Shown here: piece after piece, positions 33,601 to 46,960 of the stretch
Layout: each line of letters opens with the position of its first letter
Position numbering within the stretch: position 1 is the first letter of the stretch
DNA from: Chaenocephalus aceratus
Taxonomy: Eukaryota; Chordata; Actinopteri; Perciformes; Channichthyidae
Direction of reading: 5' to 3'
Length of the DNA: 64,000 bases
Assembly: GCA_023974075.1 (NCBI GenBank)
Contig: JAMFTG010000293.1
Span: 32,501 to 96,500 of the forward strand
Notes under the pieces: model-generated
The model's database searches: none
What the model saw: the letters and a program-made list of their open reading frames with translations, nothing else
Told to the model about the DNA's origin: nothing
Position numbers and translations under genes: made by a program

Positions 33601-36600
33601 AGGAGAGGACTCTTTAAAGTAGAGACACTACATACTGATATACACCTGAACATCAGCAGGAGAGGACTCTTTAAAGTAGAGACACTACATACTGATATAC
33701 ACCTGAACATCAGCAGGAGAGGACTCTTTAAAGTAGAGACACTACATACTGATATACACCTGAACATCAGCAGGAGAGGACTCTTTAAAGTAGAGACACT
33801 ACATACTGATATACACCTGAACATCAGCAGGAGAGGACTCTTTAAAGTAGAGACACTACATACTGATATACACCTGAACATCAGCAGGAGGACTCTTAAA
33901 GTAGACACTAATACTGATATACACCTGAACCAGCAGAGAGGACTCTTTAAAGTAGAGACACTACATACTGATATACACCTGAACATCAGCAGGAGAGGAC
34001 TCTTTAAAGTAGAGACACTACATACTGATATACACCTGAACATCAGCAGGAGAGGACTCTTTAAAGTAGAGACACTACATACTGATATACACCTGAACAT
34101 CAGCAGGAGAGGACTCTTTAAAGTAGAGACACTACATACTGATATACACCTGAACATCAGCAGGAGAGGACTCTTTAAAGTAGAGACACTACATACTGAT
34201 ATACACCTGAACATCAGCAGGAGAGGACTCTTTAAAGTAGAGACACTACATACTGATATACACCTGAACATCAGCAGGAGAGGACTCTTTAAAGTAGAGA
34301 CACTACATACTGATATACACCTGAACATCAGCAGAGATGACTCTTTAAAGTAGAGACACTACATACTGATATACACCTGAACATCAGCAGGAGAGGACTC
34401 TTTAAAGTAGAGACACTACATACTGATATACACCTGAACATCAGCAGGAGATGACTCTTTAAAGTAGAGACACTACATACTGATATACACCTGAACATCA
34501 GCAGGAGAGGACTCTTTAAAGTAGAGACACTACATACTGATATACACCTGAACATCAGCAGGAGAGGACTCTTTAAAGTAGAGACACTACATACTGATAT
34601 ACACCTGAACATCAGCAGGAGAGGACTCTTTAAAGTAGAGACACTACATACTGATATACACCTGAACATCAGCAGGAGAGGACTCTTTAAAGTAGAGACA
34701 CTACATACTGATATACACCTGAACATCAGCAGGAGAGGACTCTTTAAGTAGAGACACTACATACTGATATCCACCTGAACATCAGCAGGAGAGGACTCTT
34801 TAAAGTAGAGACACTACATACTGATATACACCTGAACATCAGCAGGAGAGGACTCTTTAAAGTAGAGACACTACATACTGATATACACCTGAACATCAGC
34901 AGGAGAGGACTCTTTAAAGTAGAGACACTACATACTGATATACACCTGAACCTCAGCAGGAGAGGACTCTTTAAAGTAGAGACACTACATACTGATATAC
35001 ACCTGAACATCAGCAGGAGAGGACTCTTTAAAGTAGAGGACACTACATACTGATATCCACCTGAACATCAGCAGGAGAGGACTCTTTAAAGTAGAGACAC
35101 TACATACTGATATACACCTGAACATCAGCAGGAGAGGACTCTTTAAAGTAGAGACACTACATACTGATATACACTACACCTGAACATCAGCAGGAGAGGA
35201 CTCTTTAAAGTAGAGACACTACATACTGATATACACCTGAACATCAGCAGGAGAGGACTCTTTAAAGTAGAGACACTACATACTGATATACACCTGAACA
35301 TCAGCAGGAGAGGACTCTTTAAAGTAGAGACACTACATACTGATATACACCTGAACATCAGCAGGAGAGGACTCTTAAAGTAGAGACACTACATACTGAT
35401 ATACACCTGAACATCAGCAGGAGAGGACTCTTTAAAGTAGAGACACTACATACTGATATACACCTGAACATCAGCAGGAGAGGACTCTTTAAAGTAGAGA
35501 CACTACATACTGATATACACCTGAACATCAGCAGGAGAGGACTCTTTAAAGTAGAGACACTACATACTGATATACACCTGAACATCAGCAGGAGAGGACT
35601 CTTTAAAGTAGAGACACTACATACTGATATACACCTGAACATCAGCAGGAGAGGACTCTTTAAAGTAGAGACACTACATACTGATATACACCTGAACATC
35701 AGCAGGAGAGGACTCTTTAAAGTAGAGACACTACATACTGATATACACCTGAAACATCAGCAGGAGAGGACTCTTTAAAGTAGAGACACTACATACTGAT
35801 ATACAACCTGAACATCAGCAGGAGAGGACTCTTTAAAGTAGAGACACTACATACTGATATACACCTGAACATCAGCAGGAGAGGACTCTTTAAAGTAGAG
35901 ACACTACATACTGATATACACCTGAACATCAGCAGGAGAGGACTCTTTAAAGTAGAGACACTACATACTGATATACACCTGAACATCAGCAGGAGAGGAC
36001 TCTTTAAAGTAGAGACACTACATACTGATATACACCTGAACATCAGCAGGAGAGGACTCTTTAAAGTAGAGACACTACATACTGATATACACCTGAAACA
36101 CCAGCAGGAGAGGACTCTTTAAAGTAGAGACACTACATACTGATATACACCTGAACACCAGCAGGAGAGGACTCTTTAAAGTAGAGACACTACATACTGA
36201 TATACACCTGAACATCAGCAGGAGAGGACTCTTTAAAGTAGAGACACTACATACTGATATACACCTGAACATCAGCAGGAGAGGACTCTTTAAAGTAGAG
36301 ACACTACATACTGATATACACCTGAACATCAGCAGGAGAGGACTCTTTAAAGTAGAGACACTACATACTGATATACACCTCAACATCAGCAGGAGAGGAC
36401 TCTTTAAAGTAGAGACACTACATACTGATATACACCTGAACATCAGCAGGAGAGGACTCTTTAAAGTAGAGACACTACATACTGATATACACCTGAACAT
36501 CAGCAGGAGAGGACTCTTTAAAGTAGAGACACTACATACTGATATACACCTGAACACCAGCAGGAGAGGACTCTTTAAAGCGGAGACACTACATACTGAT

Positions 36601-39128
36601 ATACACCTGAACATCAGCAGGAGAGGACTCTTAAAGTAGAGACACTACATACTGATATACACCTGAACATCAGCAGGAGAGGACTCTTTAAAGTAGAGAC
36701 ACTACATACTGATATACACCCTGACATCAGTAGGAGATGACTCTTTAAAGTAGAGACACTACATACTGATATACACCTGAACATCAGCAGGAGAGGACTC
36801 TTTAAAGTAGAGACACTACATACTGATATACACCTGAACATCAGCAGGAGAGGACTCTTTAAAGTAGAGACACTACATACTGATATACACCTGAACATCA
36901 GCAGGAGAGGACTCTTTAAAGTAGAGACACTACATACTGATATACACCTGAACATCAGCAGGAGAGGACTCTTTAAAGTAGAGACACTACATACTGATAT
37001 ACACCTGAACACCAGCAGGAGAGGACTCTTTAAAGTAGAGACACTACATACTGATATACACTGAACATCAGCAGGAGAGGACTCTTTAAAGTAGAGACAC
37101 TACTGATATACACCTGAACATCAGCAGGAGAGGACTCTTTAAAGTAGACACTACATACTGATATACACCTGAACATCAGCAGGAGAGGACTCTTTAAAGT
37201 AGAGACACTACATACTGATATACACCTCAACATCAGCAGGAGAGGACTCTTTAAAGTAGAGACACTACATACTGATATACACCTGAACATCAGCAGGAGA
37301 GGACTCTTTAAAGTAGAGACACTACATACTGATATACACCTGAACATCAGCAGGAGAGGACTCTTTAAAGTAGAGACACTACATACTGATATACACCTGA
37401 ACACCAGCAGGAGAGGACTCTTTAAAGCGGAGACACTACATACTGATATACACCTGAACACCAGCAGGAGAGGACTCTTTAAAAGCGGAGACACTACATA
37501 CTGATATACACCTGAACATCAGCAGGAGAGGACTCTTTAAAGTAGAGACGCTACATACTGATATACACCTGAACATCAGCAGGAGAGGACTCTTTAAAGT
37601 AGAGACGCTACATACTGATATACACCTGAACATCAGCAGGAGAGGACTCTTTAAAGTAGAGACGCTACATACTGATATACACCTGAACATCAGCAGGAGA
37701 GGACTCTTTAAAGTAGAGACGCTACATACTGATATACACCTGAACATCAGCAGGAGAGGACTCTTTAAAGTAGAGACACTACATACTGATATACACCTGA
37801 ACATCAGCAGGAGAGGACTCTTTAAAGTAGAGACACTACATACTGATATACACCTGAACATCAGCAGGAGAGGACTCTTTAAAGTAGAGACACTACATAC
37901 TGATATACACCTGGACATCAGCAGGACAGGACTCTTTAAAGTAGAGACACTACATACTGATATACACCTGAACATCAGCAGGAGAGGACTCTTTAAAGTA
38001 GAGACACTACATACTGATATACACCTGAACACCAGCAGGAGAGGACTCTTTAAAGTAGAGACACTACATACTGATATACACCTGAACACCAGCAGGAGAG
38101 GACTCTTTAAAGTAGAGACACTACATACTGATATACACCTGAACATCAGCAGGAGAGGACTCTTAAAGTAGAGACACTACATACTGATATACACCTGAAC
38201 ATCAGCAGGAGAGGACTCTTTAAAGTAGAGACACTACATACTGATATACACCTGAACATCAGCAGGAGAGGACTCTTTAAAGTAGAGACACTACATACTG
38301 ATATACACCTCAACATCAGCAGGAGAGGACTCTTTAAAGTAGAGACACTACATACTGATATACACCTGAACATCAGCAGGAGAGGACTCTTTAAAGTAGA
38401 GACACTACATACTGATATACACCTGAACATCAGCAGGAGAGGACTCTTTAAAGTAGAGACACTACACACTGATATACACCTGAACATCAGCAGGAGAGGA
38501 CTCTTTAAAGTAGAGACACCACATACTGATATACACCTGAACATCAGCAGGAGAGGACTCTTTAAAGTAGAGACACTACATACTGATATACACCTGAACA
38601 TCAGCAGGAGAGGACTCTTTAAAGTAGAGACACTACATACTGATATACACCTGGACATCAGCAGGAGAGGACTCTTTAAAGTAGAGACACTACATACTGA
38701 TATACACCTGAACATCAGCAGGAGAGGACTCTTTAAAGTAGAGACACTACATACTGATATACACCTGAACATCAGCAGGAGAGGACTCTTTAAGTAGAGA
38801 CACTACATACTGATATACACCTGGACATCAGCAGGAGAGGACTCTTTAAAGTAGAGGACACTACATACTGATATACACCTGAACATCAGCAGGAGAGGAC
38901 TCTTTAAAGTAGAGACACTACATACTGATATACACCTGAACATCGGCAGGAGAGGACTCTTTAATGTAGAGACACTACATACTGATATACACCTGAACAT
39001 CAGCAGGAGAGGACTCTTTAAAGTAGAGACACTACACACTGATATACACCTGAACATCAGCAGGAGAGGACTCTTTAAAGTAGAGACACTACACACTGAT
39101 ATACACCTGAACATCAGCAGGAGAGGGT
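30645..39128. repeat. 57-bp minisatellite, about 149 copies over 8.5 kb (array B)
   Basis: Same unit and orientation as 12,408-14,063 (GAGACACTACATACTGATAT, ACACCTGAACATCAGCAGGA, GAGGACTCTTTAAAGTA). Single-base indels break it into blocks. Marker variants such as CACATGAACATC with CAGGACAGG recur 1,142 bp apart (31,139 and 32,281). Others (ACTCTTAAAG lacking two T, CACCAGCAGG, AAGCGGAGAC, CACCTCAACATC) cluster at 36.0-38.2 kb, so higher-order blocks have been copied. Some indels could be long-read errors. Open frames on the minus strand are by-products of the 19-codon unit. Confidence 0.98.
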
Positions 39129-41309
39129 CCTTTAAGTTAAAGTAGTACTATATTATATAAATACTGCATACCCTCAACTAATCATTAACAGACTATAGAG
39201 ACCAATCGGCCATTTGAATAACTGCAGTTTTTGGCATTAGACTCGTTGGAATATAGTTTTAAACAATAATTGTTTTCCTGGCAAAAGCCTTTCTGGTTCA
39301 TGTTTTTGAGTAGTATTCAATATAAAGGTGTTTGTAGTTGTGTGTAAATCTATTCTCCTGCTCAGTCGTCTCTGAAGCTCCCACATCAACACGTTTACTC
39401 TGAAATCTGTTCCTGGTCATGGCAGCAGCTCGATAACCCTGAAGACACTTTGTTTCAACACGCTGAGGGGCGTCAGATCCACGCCGGCACAAAGAGAGCG
39501 AAGGGCTTCAGGACTCATCACCAGACGTTTGTAATTGCGCATGTATCGCTCCGTGTGCTTTGTGTCCTGTCAGTCCTGAGGGAGATAGAAGAATAGGATC
39601 ACCAAGATAAAGTGACAGCTTTCATATTAAAACATTACACTTTGTGACATGCCAGACAGTAAAGGCAGGAGAAGTGTCCTTAAGAGGCTGCAGTGAAAAT
39701 ACAGATATGTTAACACACAAAGTACACTAAATAATTCAGTTATAGAGCGGTGCAGGGATGTCGTATTCCTGTGTTGGTCCCTGAAGGCAGCATCTCTCTG
39801 GTCCAATGGGATTTCTCTGTGATTTTGAATTAATGCAGAAAATATCTCTGTTTCAAACAAACGTTTATGATTCTTACACGTTTAGTTCAGCAGGATAATC
39901 TCCACATATTAACACCACCTGATTTCTGAAGTAAAAAGCTAAGCCTTCCCAAATATGTTTGTCACTGCATCCTGGTAAAATAAAAATATATAATGTAGCC
40001 TATAATGTTTGTGTCTTTGACATTAGCCCTGCTATGCAGCCACCTGTGCCCTGTACTACGAAGCCAGTTCAACAGACCCTGGATATGTTTGAGTTAATGA
40101 GATCTCGCTAAGCGGTCCTACGACGCTGGTTATCAACTCGGTAAATCAAGCCAGGGTTTCTCTCTCCAGCTGAAAGGGGCGGGGTTAGCAACATTTGACC
40201 AATGACAAACAGGGACAAGTCAGAGCTGTATCTGGGACAAGTGTACTGACAGCGCAGCGTCTTACTTCATTAATGAAAAGTAAACTATTATTAGACAAAT
40301 ATGAACTTTAAACATCCATGACTTAACATATAATCCAGGATACAAGCAAGGTGAATATAACAACTGGTTAAAAAATAAATAAACTACCGAGTGTTTGAAA
40401 GCGTACAACAGTTTTATGATATAAATATATATATCAGGACTCCCTGGAAGAAGAGATCTTGTATCTCAATGGGACATTCCTGGATAAATAAAAAAAAAAA
40501 ATATATATATATCACTGCCCCATCTAGATACGAGTGGATCTGACTTTAATTACATTTGAGTTGAGTGTTTCGTCAACCTAATGTGTTGCTTAAAATAATA
40601 CTTATGCATACAGTAGCCTATGTGACAATGTAAGTGTTGCCACGGCCAGATACGGCTCAGCTGACTCAGATAAGGAAATATATGATATACGATATTATAT
40701 GATCGATGATCTGATTGATAATGTGATATGAATGATATGCGACACGTCGGTGTCTTCCCTGCATACGGCAGTTTAAACTATATTTCCTTTATCCTGTAAT
40801 ATGACGTGATATATTTAAACTCCGCACACTGAGCTCTGATTGGTCAGCAGGTGGTGCTTTCACTGAGTTGATCTCTTTTCTATAGACGCCGGAGGCGGGC
40901 AGCGTCAGGTAAAAAAAGTTATTTAGCCTTCCCACACCCTCACGCGCCGCCTACGGTCACCACCTGTTGCGACCTGGCTCAAAAGGCGACGCAACATGTC
41001 AATGGGTAGAACAATATGTTTATTAAAGAAAGTCATTCTAATTAGCCTAAATTCATAGAGTGCAACAAAGTGGAGCAACTGAGGAAACCCATAGGCCTAC
41101 TTCATACCCAACCAACAGCCGGGTGTCTGCAGGGGAAAGCAGAGCGAGAGAAGAGAGGAGCAGAGAGGCTTCACATAGCTGCAGGACACCAGACCCAGGT
41201 GCCCCGAGTTACTGCCATCGATGCAATCACTGGAGCCAATGCAGCACAGACAGAGCAGCCACACCCTCTCTACTGATGGACCCACAGCGGCATCACAACC
41301 ACCGCTTCA
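39129..41309. mobile_element. intronic interval with repeat fragments and no supported gene
   Basis: At 40,060-40,165 CCCTGTACTACGAAGCCAGT through GCTAAGCGGTCCTACGACGC is a partial copy of the MITE at 54,108-54,408. At about 40,436-40,490 GGACTCCCTGGAAGAAGAGA then CTGGATAAATAAA is a CR1/L2-type LINE 3' tail in plus orientation. No splice-flanked exon was found in the rest. Confidence 0.5.
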
Positions 41310-41662
41310 ATTCAATGCAATTCAAATTCAATTCAAAACCTTTATTTATCCAGGTAAAATCCCATTGAGATCAATGATCTCTTTTTCAATGGAGACCTGC
41401 AGCAGTAGGTTCCACAAGAAGACATAACAACATAAACAGAACAACAAAAGGACATCACACAGCAAAATGTACAGGGATTACAATTTACATATTTAACCAC
41501 ATGTACAGGTACCAACAGCATCTGATTTTGTCAAAAATCTCAGTGCACTGTGACGCAGCATCTAACTTGCTCAGGTAATTGGCAGGTGCATTCATATACA
41601 AATCCCCATAGTCCAGCACAGGTAAAAGGTCACAGTGACTAGCCTTTTCCTGGCCTCAAGCG
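41310..41662 (-). pseudogene. CR1/L2-type LINE 3' end with reverse transcriptase remnant
   Basis: Read on the minus strand from 41,662, the frame gives LLPVLDYGDLYMNAPANYL, a motif near the C-terminus of fish CR1/L2-type LINE proteins, soon followed by degenerate sequence. The 3' tail contains TCTCAATGGGATTTTACCTG then GATAAATAAAGG (ending near 41,336). It is truncated and non-functional. The 72-bp array begins directly at its truncated side. Confidence 0.75.
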
Positions 41663-43058
41663 AGCTAAAGGCGGCTAATGTTGGGCTATAAAGGAACTAC
41701 AGCACGGTCACATGACTTCACGTCACCACCGCTAAGCTAAAGGAGGCTAATGTTGGGCTATAAGGGAACTTACAGCACGGTCACATGACTTCACGTCACC
41801 ACCGCTAAGCTAAAGGAGGCTAATGTTGGGCTATAAAGGAACTACAGCACGGTCACATGACTTCACGACACCACCGCTAAGCTAAAGGAGGCTAATGTTG
41901 GGCTATAAAGGAACTACAGCACGGTCACATGACTTCACGTCACCACCGCTAAGCTAAAGGTGGCTAATGTTGGGCTATAAAGGAAAATACAGCACGGTCA
42001 CATGACTTCACATCACCATCGCTAAGCTAAAGGTGGCTAATGTTGGGCTATAAAGGAAACTACAGCACGGTCAGATGACTTCACGTCACCACCGCTAAGC
42101 TAAAGGCGGCTAATGTGGGCTATAAGGAACTACAGCACGGTCACTTGACTTCACGTCACCACCCGCTAAGCTAAAGGAGGCTAATGTTGGGCTATAAAGG
42201 AACTACAGCACGGTCACATGACTTCACGTCACCACCGCTAAGCTAAAGGTGGCTAATGTTGGGCTATAAAGGAACTACAGCACGGTCACATGACTTCACA
42301 TCACCACCGCTAAGCTAAAGGTGCTAATGTTGGGCTATAAAGGAACTACAGCACGGTCAGATGACTTCACGTCACCACCGCTAAGCTAAAGGCGGCTAAT
42401 GTTGGGCTATAAAGAACTACAGCACGGTCACATGACTTCACGTCACCACCGCTAAGCTAAAGGAGGCTAATGTTGGGCTATAAAGGAACTACAGCACGGT
42501 CACATGACTTCACATCACCACCGCTAAGCTAAAGGTGGCTAATGTTGGGCTATAAGGGAACTTCAGCACGGTCACATGACTTCACGTCACCACCGCTAAG
42601 CTAAAGGAGGCTAATGTTAGCTATAAAGGAACTACAGCACGGTCACATGACTTCACGTCTCCACCGCTAAGCTAAAGGAGGCTAATGTTGGGCTATAAAG
42701 GAACGACAGCACGGTCACATGACTTCACGTCACCACCGCTAAGCTAAAGGTTGGCTAATGTTGGGCTATAAAGGAACTACAGCACGGTCACCATGACTTC
42801 ACGTCACCACCGCTAAGCTTAAAGGTGGCTAATGTTTGGGCTATAAAGGAACTACAGCACGGTCCACATGACTTCACGTCTCCACCGCTAAGCTAAAGGA
42901 GGCTAATGTTGGGCTATAAAGGAACGACAGCACGGTCACATGACTTCACGTCACCACCGCTAAGCTAAAGGTGGCTAATGTTGGGCTATAAAGGAACTAC
43001 AGCACGGTCACATGACTTCACGTCTCCACCGCTAAGCTAAAGGTGGCTAATGTTGGGC
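41663..43058. repeat. 72-bp minisatellite, about 19 copies
   Basis: The unit is GCTAAGCTAAAGGAGGCTAA, TGTTGGGCTATAAAGGAACT, ACAGCACGGTCACATGACTT, CACGTCACCACC. Each unit holds an E-box-like CACATG and a CRE-like CACGTCA. Copies alternate AGGAGG, AGGTGG and AGGCGG, with scattered single-base indels. Confidence 0.97.
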
Positions 43059-44934
43059 GTGATGACGATGTATTTTATGTCGTAGAATTAAAATCTCTTC
43101 AGCTTGTGTTAACCACAGATCTTATTTCAGAATAGCAACCAAAACACATTCAGGACTCCATTGACCTCCAGACGAGTTAACCCTACAAATGTGTCATATT
43201 ATCGTTATAGAGATTTTGGATCAGATATATTGTATAAAAAATGTTTGGGAAATTAAACAACTAATGCAGGTTGTGTTTATGGATCATTTACGATCTCAGC
43301 TCTCAAAACGTAATTTATAGCTCGACATCCGTGTCTCTGGTGGCGATGCACCCATCGTTAATGTCAGCAAGTGCAGTTTGATTTATGTCTCTGCCTGGAT
43401 GTAAAGCGCCCGTCCTCTCCGGCTCCAGCGTATTAATCTTTAACCACTGCCAGATGGACGGAAGAGGGAAAGAGGACTGAAGCACGGCCTTGTGGGTGGA
43501 TTTATTCAGGATGATCGACTACGCACCACAACGTCTTTGAGCCCCGATTACGATTCACTTTGAGACGAAAAGTTTGGAAATGATGAAAACAGGATTTTAG
43601 AGACACTGATGTCCTGAGTCGGATAACGCCTGTAAAATCCATATTTCACGCTACAGAGCAGTGCAGGAATAAGTCCTAAAATGTGGAAATAAGTCAGCAT
43701 TTCATCACTTCCTGTCCCCTGGTCTGGAATGCAATGTTTGTTAGTCTGAAATAAAGTCTGTGATTAACTCAAGCTGAAGAGATGTTTAGTTCTACAACAT
43801 AAAATACGTCAGTACATTGAAGAACGTGGTTTCAAACAAGTGTCTAAATGAGATGACTAAACGTCCCTTTAGGTTTTCTCGATGGAGCCTTTGCAATACC
43901 TGGAAAGAAGTCCTCCCTGCACCACTAGTGTCAGCAGCCACACATACGTAAAGTAAACACTATAATGCAGAACATGTTGGATTGTTGTTTCAGAGTTATT
44001 AATGTGCTTGTAAAGATGGAACCCTTTTTTAATCGCTATATAATGAATTTCCCAACATGGATCCAAAGCACTTAAAATCTTAAGGATTTCCACACTTTGA
44101 GTATTTTCTCACACACCAGTGATTTGACTGAGAGGCCTGAATCCCCTGGTCATTCCAATGCTGCTGTACTTCATATGAAGACCAGAAACACGCCTATTAT
44201 AGTCATATTGGCTCGTGAGGCATTATGCAAGTTCTTAAAATGTCCTTTTTCTTTTTGTTGTGAAACATTATTGCAACAGCCTGAACTCACATTGCAATCA
44301 TGTTGAATCACATCTGAAGGGATTGTTTCAAAGCAATGTTTTATTGTGTTAGTTTATAATATTCCTGCAACAGTTCCACGGCGTAGTGATCTCATTTCTG
44401 CTCGAGGCTTTCTGTGTGGCGCCCGAGGGATGAAGCAGAGGAAGCAGATGAGGTTTGCAGGACGTGTACATTTGATGTTTTCACACGTCGTGTGTTGGCT
44501 CGAGTCCTCTTGGCTTCTCGCTGAGCTTTCTGTAATTGTCCGGGGGAGGACGGAAAAATGAAGTCTCGCTCTGACACCAAGGGCAGGTTTTCCCAGAGGT
44601 TTTCCCGCCTGCAGAGCGAGATCGGGACCCGGCAGACACGCAGCTCCGTCTCATTGTTTTCAAGAATCAAATGATTAATTTAACCCCGGGGGAAATCTGG
44701 TTGCATGACATTTGCTCCATTTTAGAATGAAAAGCATAAAAATAATTAATATAAACGTAAAAAAAAAGGAAATGTTAAATGTTGGATAAAATAAAAATGT
44801 ATATAATTAAAAAAAACGATATAATCATAATAATTAAAGTACAATTGTGCAATTAAATAGAATAAAAGGAGTCATATAAACACGAGGAGAAAATGTGAGA
44901 AATAAATAAGATATAGTGAAAATATTTATATTAA
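43059..44934. other. intronic, no gene recognised
   Basis: About 1.9 kb of non-tandem sequence. Open stretches at 43,869-44,093 and 44,346-44,670 lack coding signals. AT-rich from 44,700. Confidence 0.45.
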
Positions 44935-45337
44935 AGGTGGGGTAGGTACGTTTCAGAAACCGGCTCGAGATACACTTTTTGTTATATTCCATGGAATGCT
45001 CTAAACATCCCGATAGCAATGAATATCTGAAGTGCTTTGACAACAAATACATAAATAAATGTCATCTGTAGAAGCCGTAATAATGTAAAAAGTACAACCA
45101 ATCGATTGGTTGTACTTTTACAGTATTACGGCTTCTACAGATGACATTTTGTTGGATGGCCTACCTGCCTGTCAGCCTTCCATCGGGGCACAAACTTATC
45201 TCGTGCCCTCATTGGTCATGTGCGCGTTCGTGTGTGTTGGGGAGGGGCTCTGTGAGAAGTGGCAGATTTTCTCCGGTTGTGTATTTTCAAATTCTAGCGA
45301 TCTCGAGCCGGTCTCTCAAAACTTACCGACCCCACCT
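44935..45337. mobile_element. TTAA-target MITE, copy 2, with internal inverted duplication
   Basis: Bounded by TTAA (44,931-44,934; 45,338-45,341), with inverted ends AGGTGGGGTAGGTACG and CTTACCGACCCCACCT. It matches 6,534-6,892 in reverse orientation. A block of about 45 bp (GTCATCTGTAGAAGCCGTAA through GTACAACCAAT) is present twice, head to head around CG at about 45,104, making a perfect central hairpin absent from copy 1. Confidence 0.92.
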
Positions 45338-45407
45338 TTAACATAAGAAGTTGTGCAAATAAAAGAAATATAAAAAAGTATTTAAATAACACAAAGAAAG
45401 AGACATG

Positions 45408-45449
<42 letters not shown>

Positions 45450-45889
45450 CGTGCGTGTGTGTGCCAATTAGAGATCACTAAGAGCCTGTCGTAGTGAGAA
45501 AATAATGGAGCTGTGCTCATTAACATAATTATGCAACATTCCGGACGAGTGACTCATGGCAGGCAAAAAGAGAGTACACTTTATATCTTGTTTCTTTGCC
45601 GCTGAAAAAACATTTATTTAGCATCATTGCGTATCTCCTGTCGGTGAGAATAAATGGCAGAGCTGAGGCAGTAAGACTTCAAAGATGTACGAGATGAAGA
45701 AGAGTCTCCCTCGACCCCTGGATTAAAAAGTGTGGAATCATTTTGAGATTTTTAATGAGATGATGATCCCAGGTCTAAATGAGAGAAGCAGTGACGCATT
45801 AATGACGTTGTTCTCTGCGGGATTAAGCATTGTCTTCACTCTGTGGACGATATTTAAGTGGCAATAGACAACTCTGCCATGCCTATAGG
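45338..45889. repeat. (TG)n microsatellite (45,407-45,464) and gene-free spacer
   Basis: TG run with GCGCGTGCG interruptions near its right end. The following 400 bp show no supported gene. Confidence 0.7.
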
Positions 45890-46372
45890 ACTGTAACTCG
45901 CGGTTAGGGGTAGCGTTAGGGTAATGTTGTGAATCGAGTGGCCCATGGTGGTGGGGTTATGGTCTGGGCAGGCGTATGTTATGGACGACGAACACAGGCC
46001 ACTCTATTCACAACATTACCCTACCCCTACCCCTCACACCAGATACTGCCTGGTTTTCGGACCCCCCAGACCCCCCCAATAAAGCAAAACTGCACGTTTC
46101 AGAGTGGCCTTTTATGGTGGCCAGCCTAAGGCACACCTGTGCAATAATCATGCTGTCTGATCAGCATCTTGATATGCCACACCTGAGAGGTGGGATGGAT
46201 TATCTCGGCAAAGGAGAAGTGCTCACGATCACAGATTCTTTCAGATTTGTGAACAATATTTGAGAGAAATGGTTATTTTGTGTTTATAGAAAATGTTTTA
46301 GATCTTTGAGTTCATCTCATGGAAAATGGGAGCAAAAAGAAAAGTGTTGCGTTTATATTTTTGTTCAGTGTA
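45890..46372 (+). mobile_element. Tc1/mariner-type transposon remnant
   Basis: The right end GTGTTGCGTTTATATTTTTG then TTCAGTGTA (46,344-46,372) matches the terminal inverted repeat of a widespread vertebrate Tc1-like family. At 45,929-46,000 a transposase scrap reads NRVAHGGGVMVWAGVCYGRR, a segment of the Tc1 catalytic core. The codons that should follow are missing and replaced by an inverted copy of the preceding 40 bp (45,900-45,942 versus 45,997-46,036). The left inverted repeat is absent. The copy is non-functional. Confidence 0.8.
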
Positions 46373-46510
46373 GATAGATATATAGATAGATGGATGGATG
46401 GATAGATAGATGGGGTTATGAAGCCTACATTCTTTTGTGTGACTGTACCTGCAGTTCCTCCCTGACTTTGATCTCTCTCTCCTCTCTCTCCTCTCTCTCT
46501 CTCTCTCTCT
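46373..46510. repeat. (GATA/GATG)n and (CT)n microsatellites
   Basis: GATAGATATATAGATAGATG and related repeats at 46,373-46,412, then a CT-rich tract at 46,472-46,510. The first directly abuts the Tc1 end. Confidence 0.85.
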
Positions 46511-46839
46511 GCTTCCTGTCTCTTCCTTACCAACGCTGAGCTTCGACTGACGTAGTCTTTTCATTATATCTGAGTCAATGTAAGAAGAAAACAATACAAT
46601 GTTATATCTTCAATGTTTTACTCAAATTGAAATGAAAGAAAAGCATTTTGTTAAAAGGTAATCCTTCTGACATTGGGTGAATGTACTTAAAGGAATGCTC
46701 CACTCATTAGATAATTAATCAAAACTTCAGTATTTAGTGAAACATTATGTTTAAACCATACCCTGAAGAAATCAGCGATATTCCCCGGTAAATAATGATT
46801 TTATAGCTCTTTTTTATTCAACCTGTATATTCCGTCTGG

Positions 46840-46960
46840 CCGCCGCCATTTTGGCCATTTTCAGTAGTCACGTGATGGTCGTGACGTCATCCATGCGTTC
46901 ACTTTGTCAACACACGAAAACATGGCGGAGTATTTGAGTTCGGACTCGTCTAAATGATGG
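46840..46960 (+). promoter_or_regulatory. promoter-like block with a short start-codon segment
   Basis: GCCGCCGCCATTTTGGCC is a YY1-type site, CACGTGATGG an E-box and GTGACGTCATCC a CRE. They lie just before ATGGCGGAGTATTTG (start 46,923), which encodes MAEYLSSDSSK then stops. One A in the run before TGATGG may be an insertion that truncates it. The layout mirrors the block ahead of the THAP exon at 48,695 on the other strand. It may be the promoter end of a decayed two-gene DNA transposon or of a small host gene. Confidence 0.45.

Noticed and set aside
30885..39114. A series of minus-strand open frames up to 395 codons in the large 57-bp array
   Set aside because: Same tandem artefact, broken wherever an indel shifts the unit frame.
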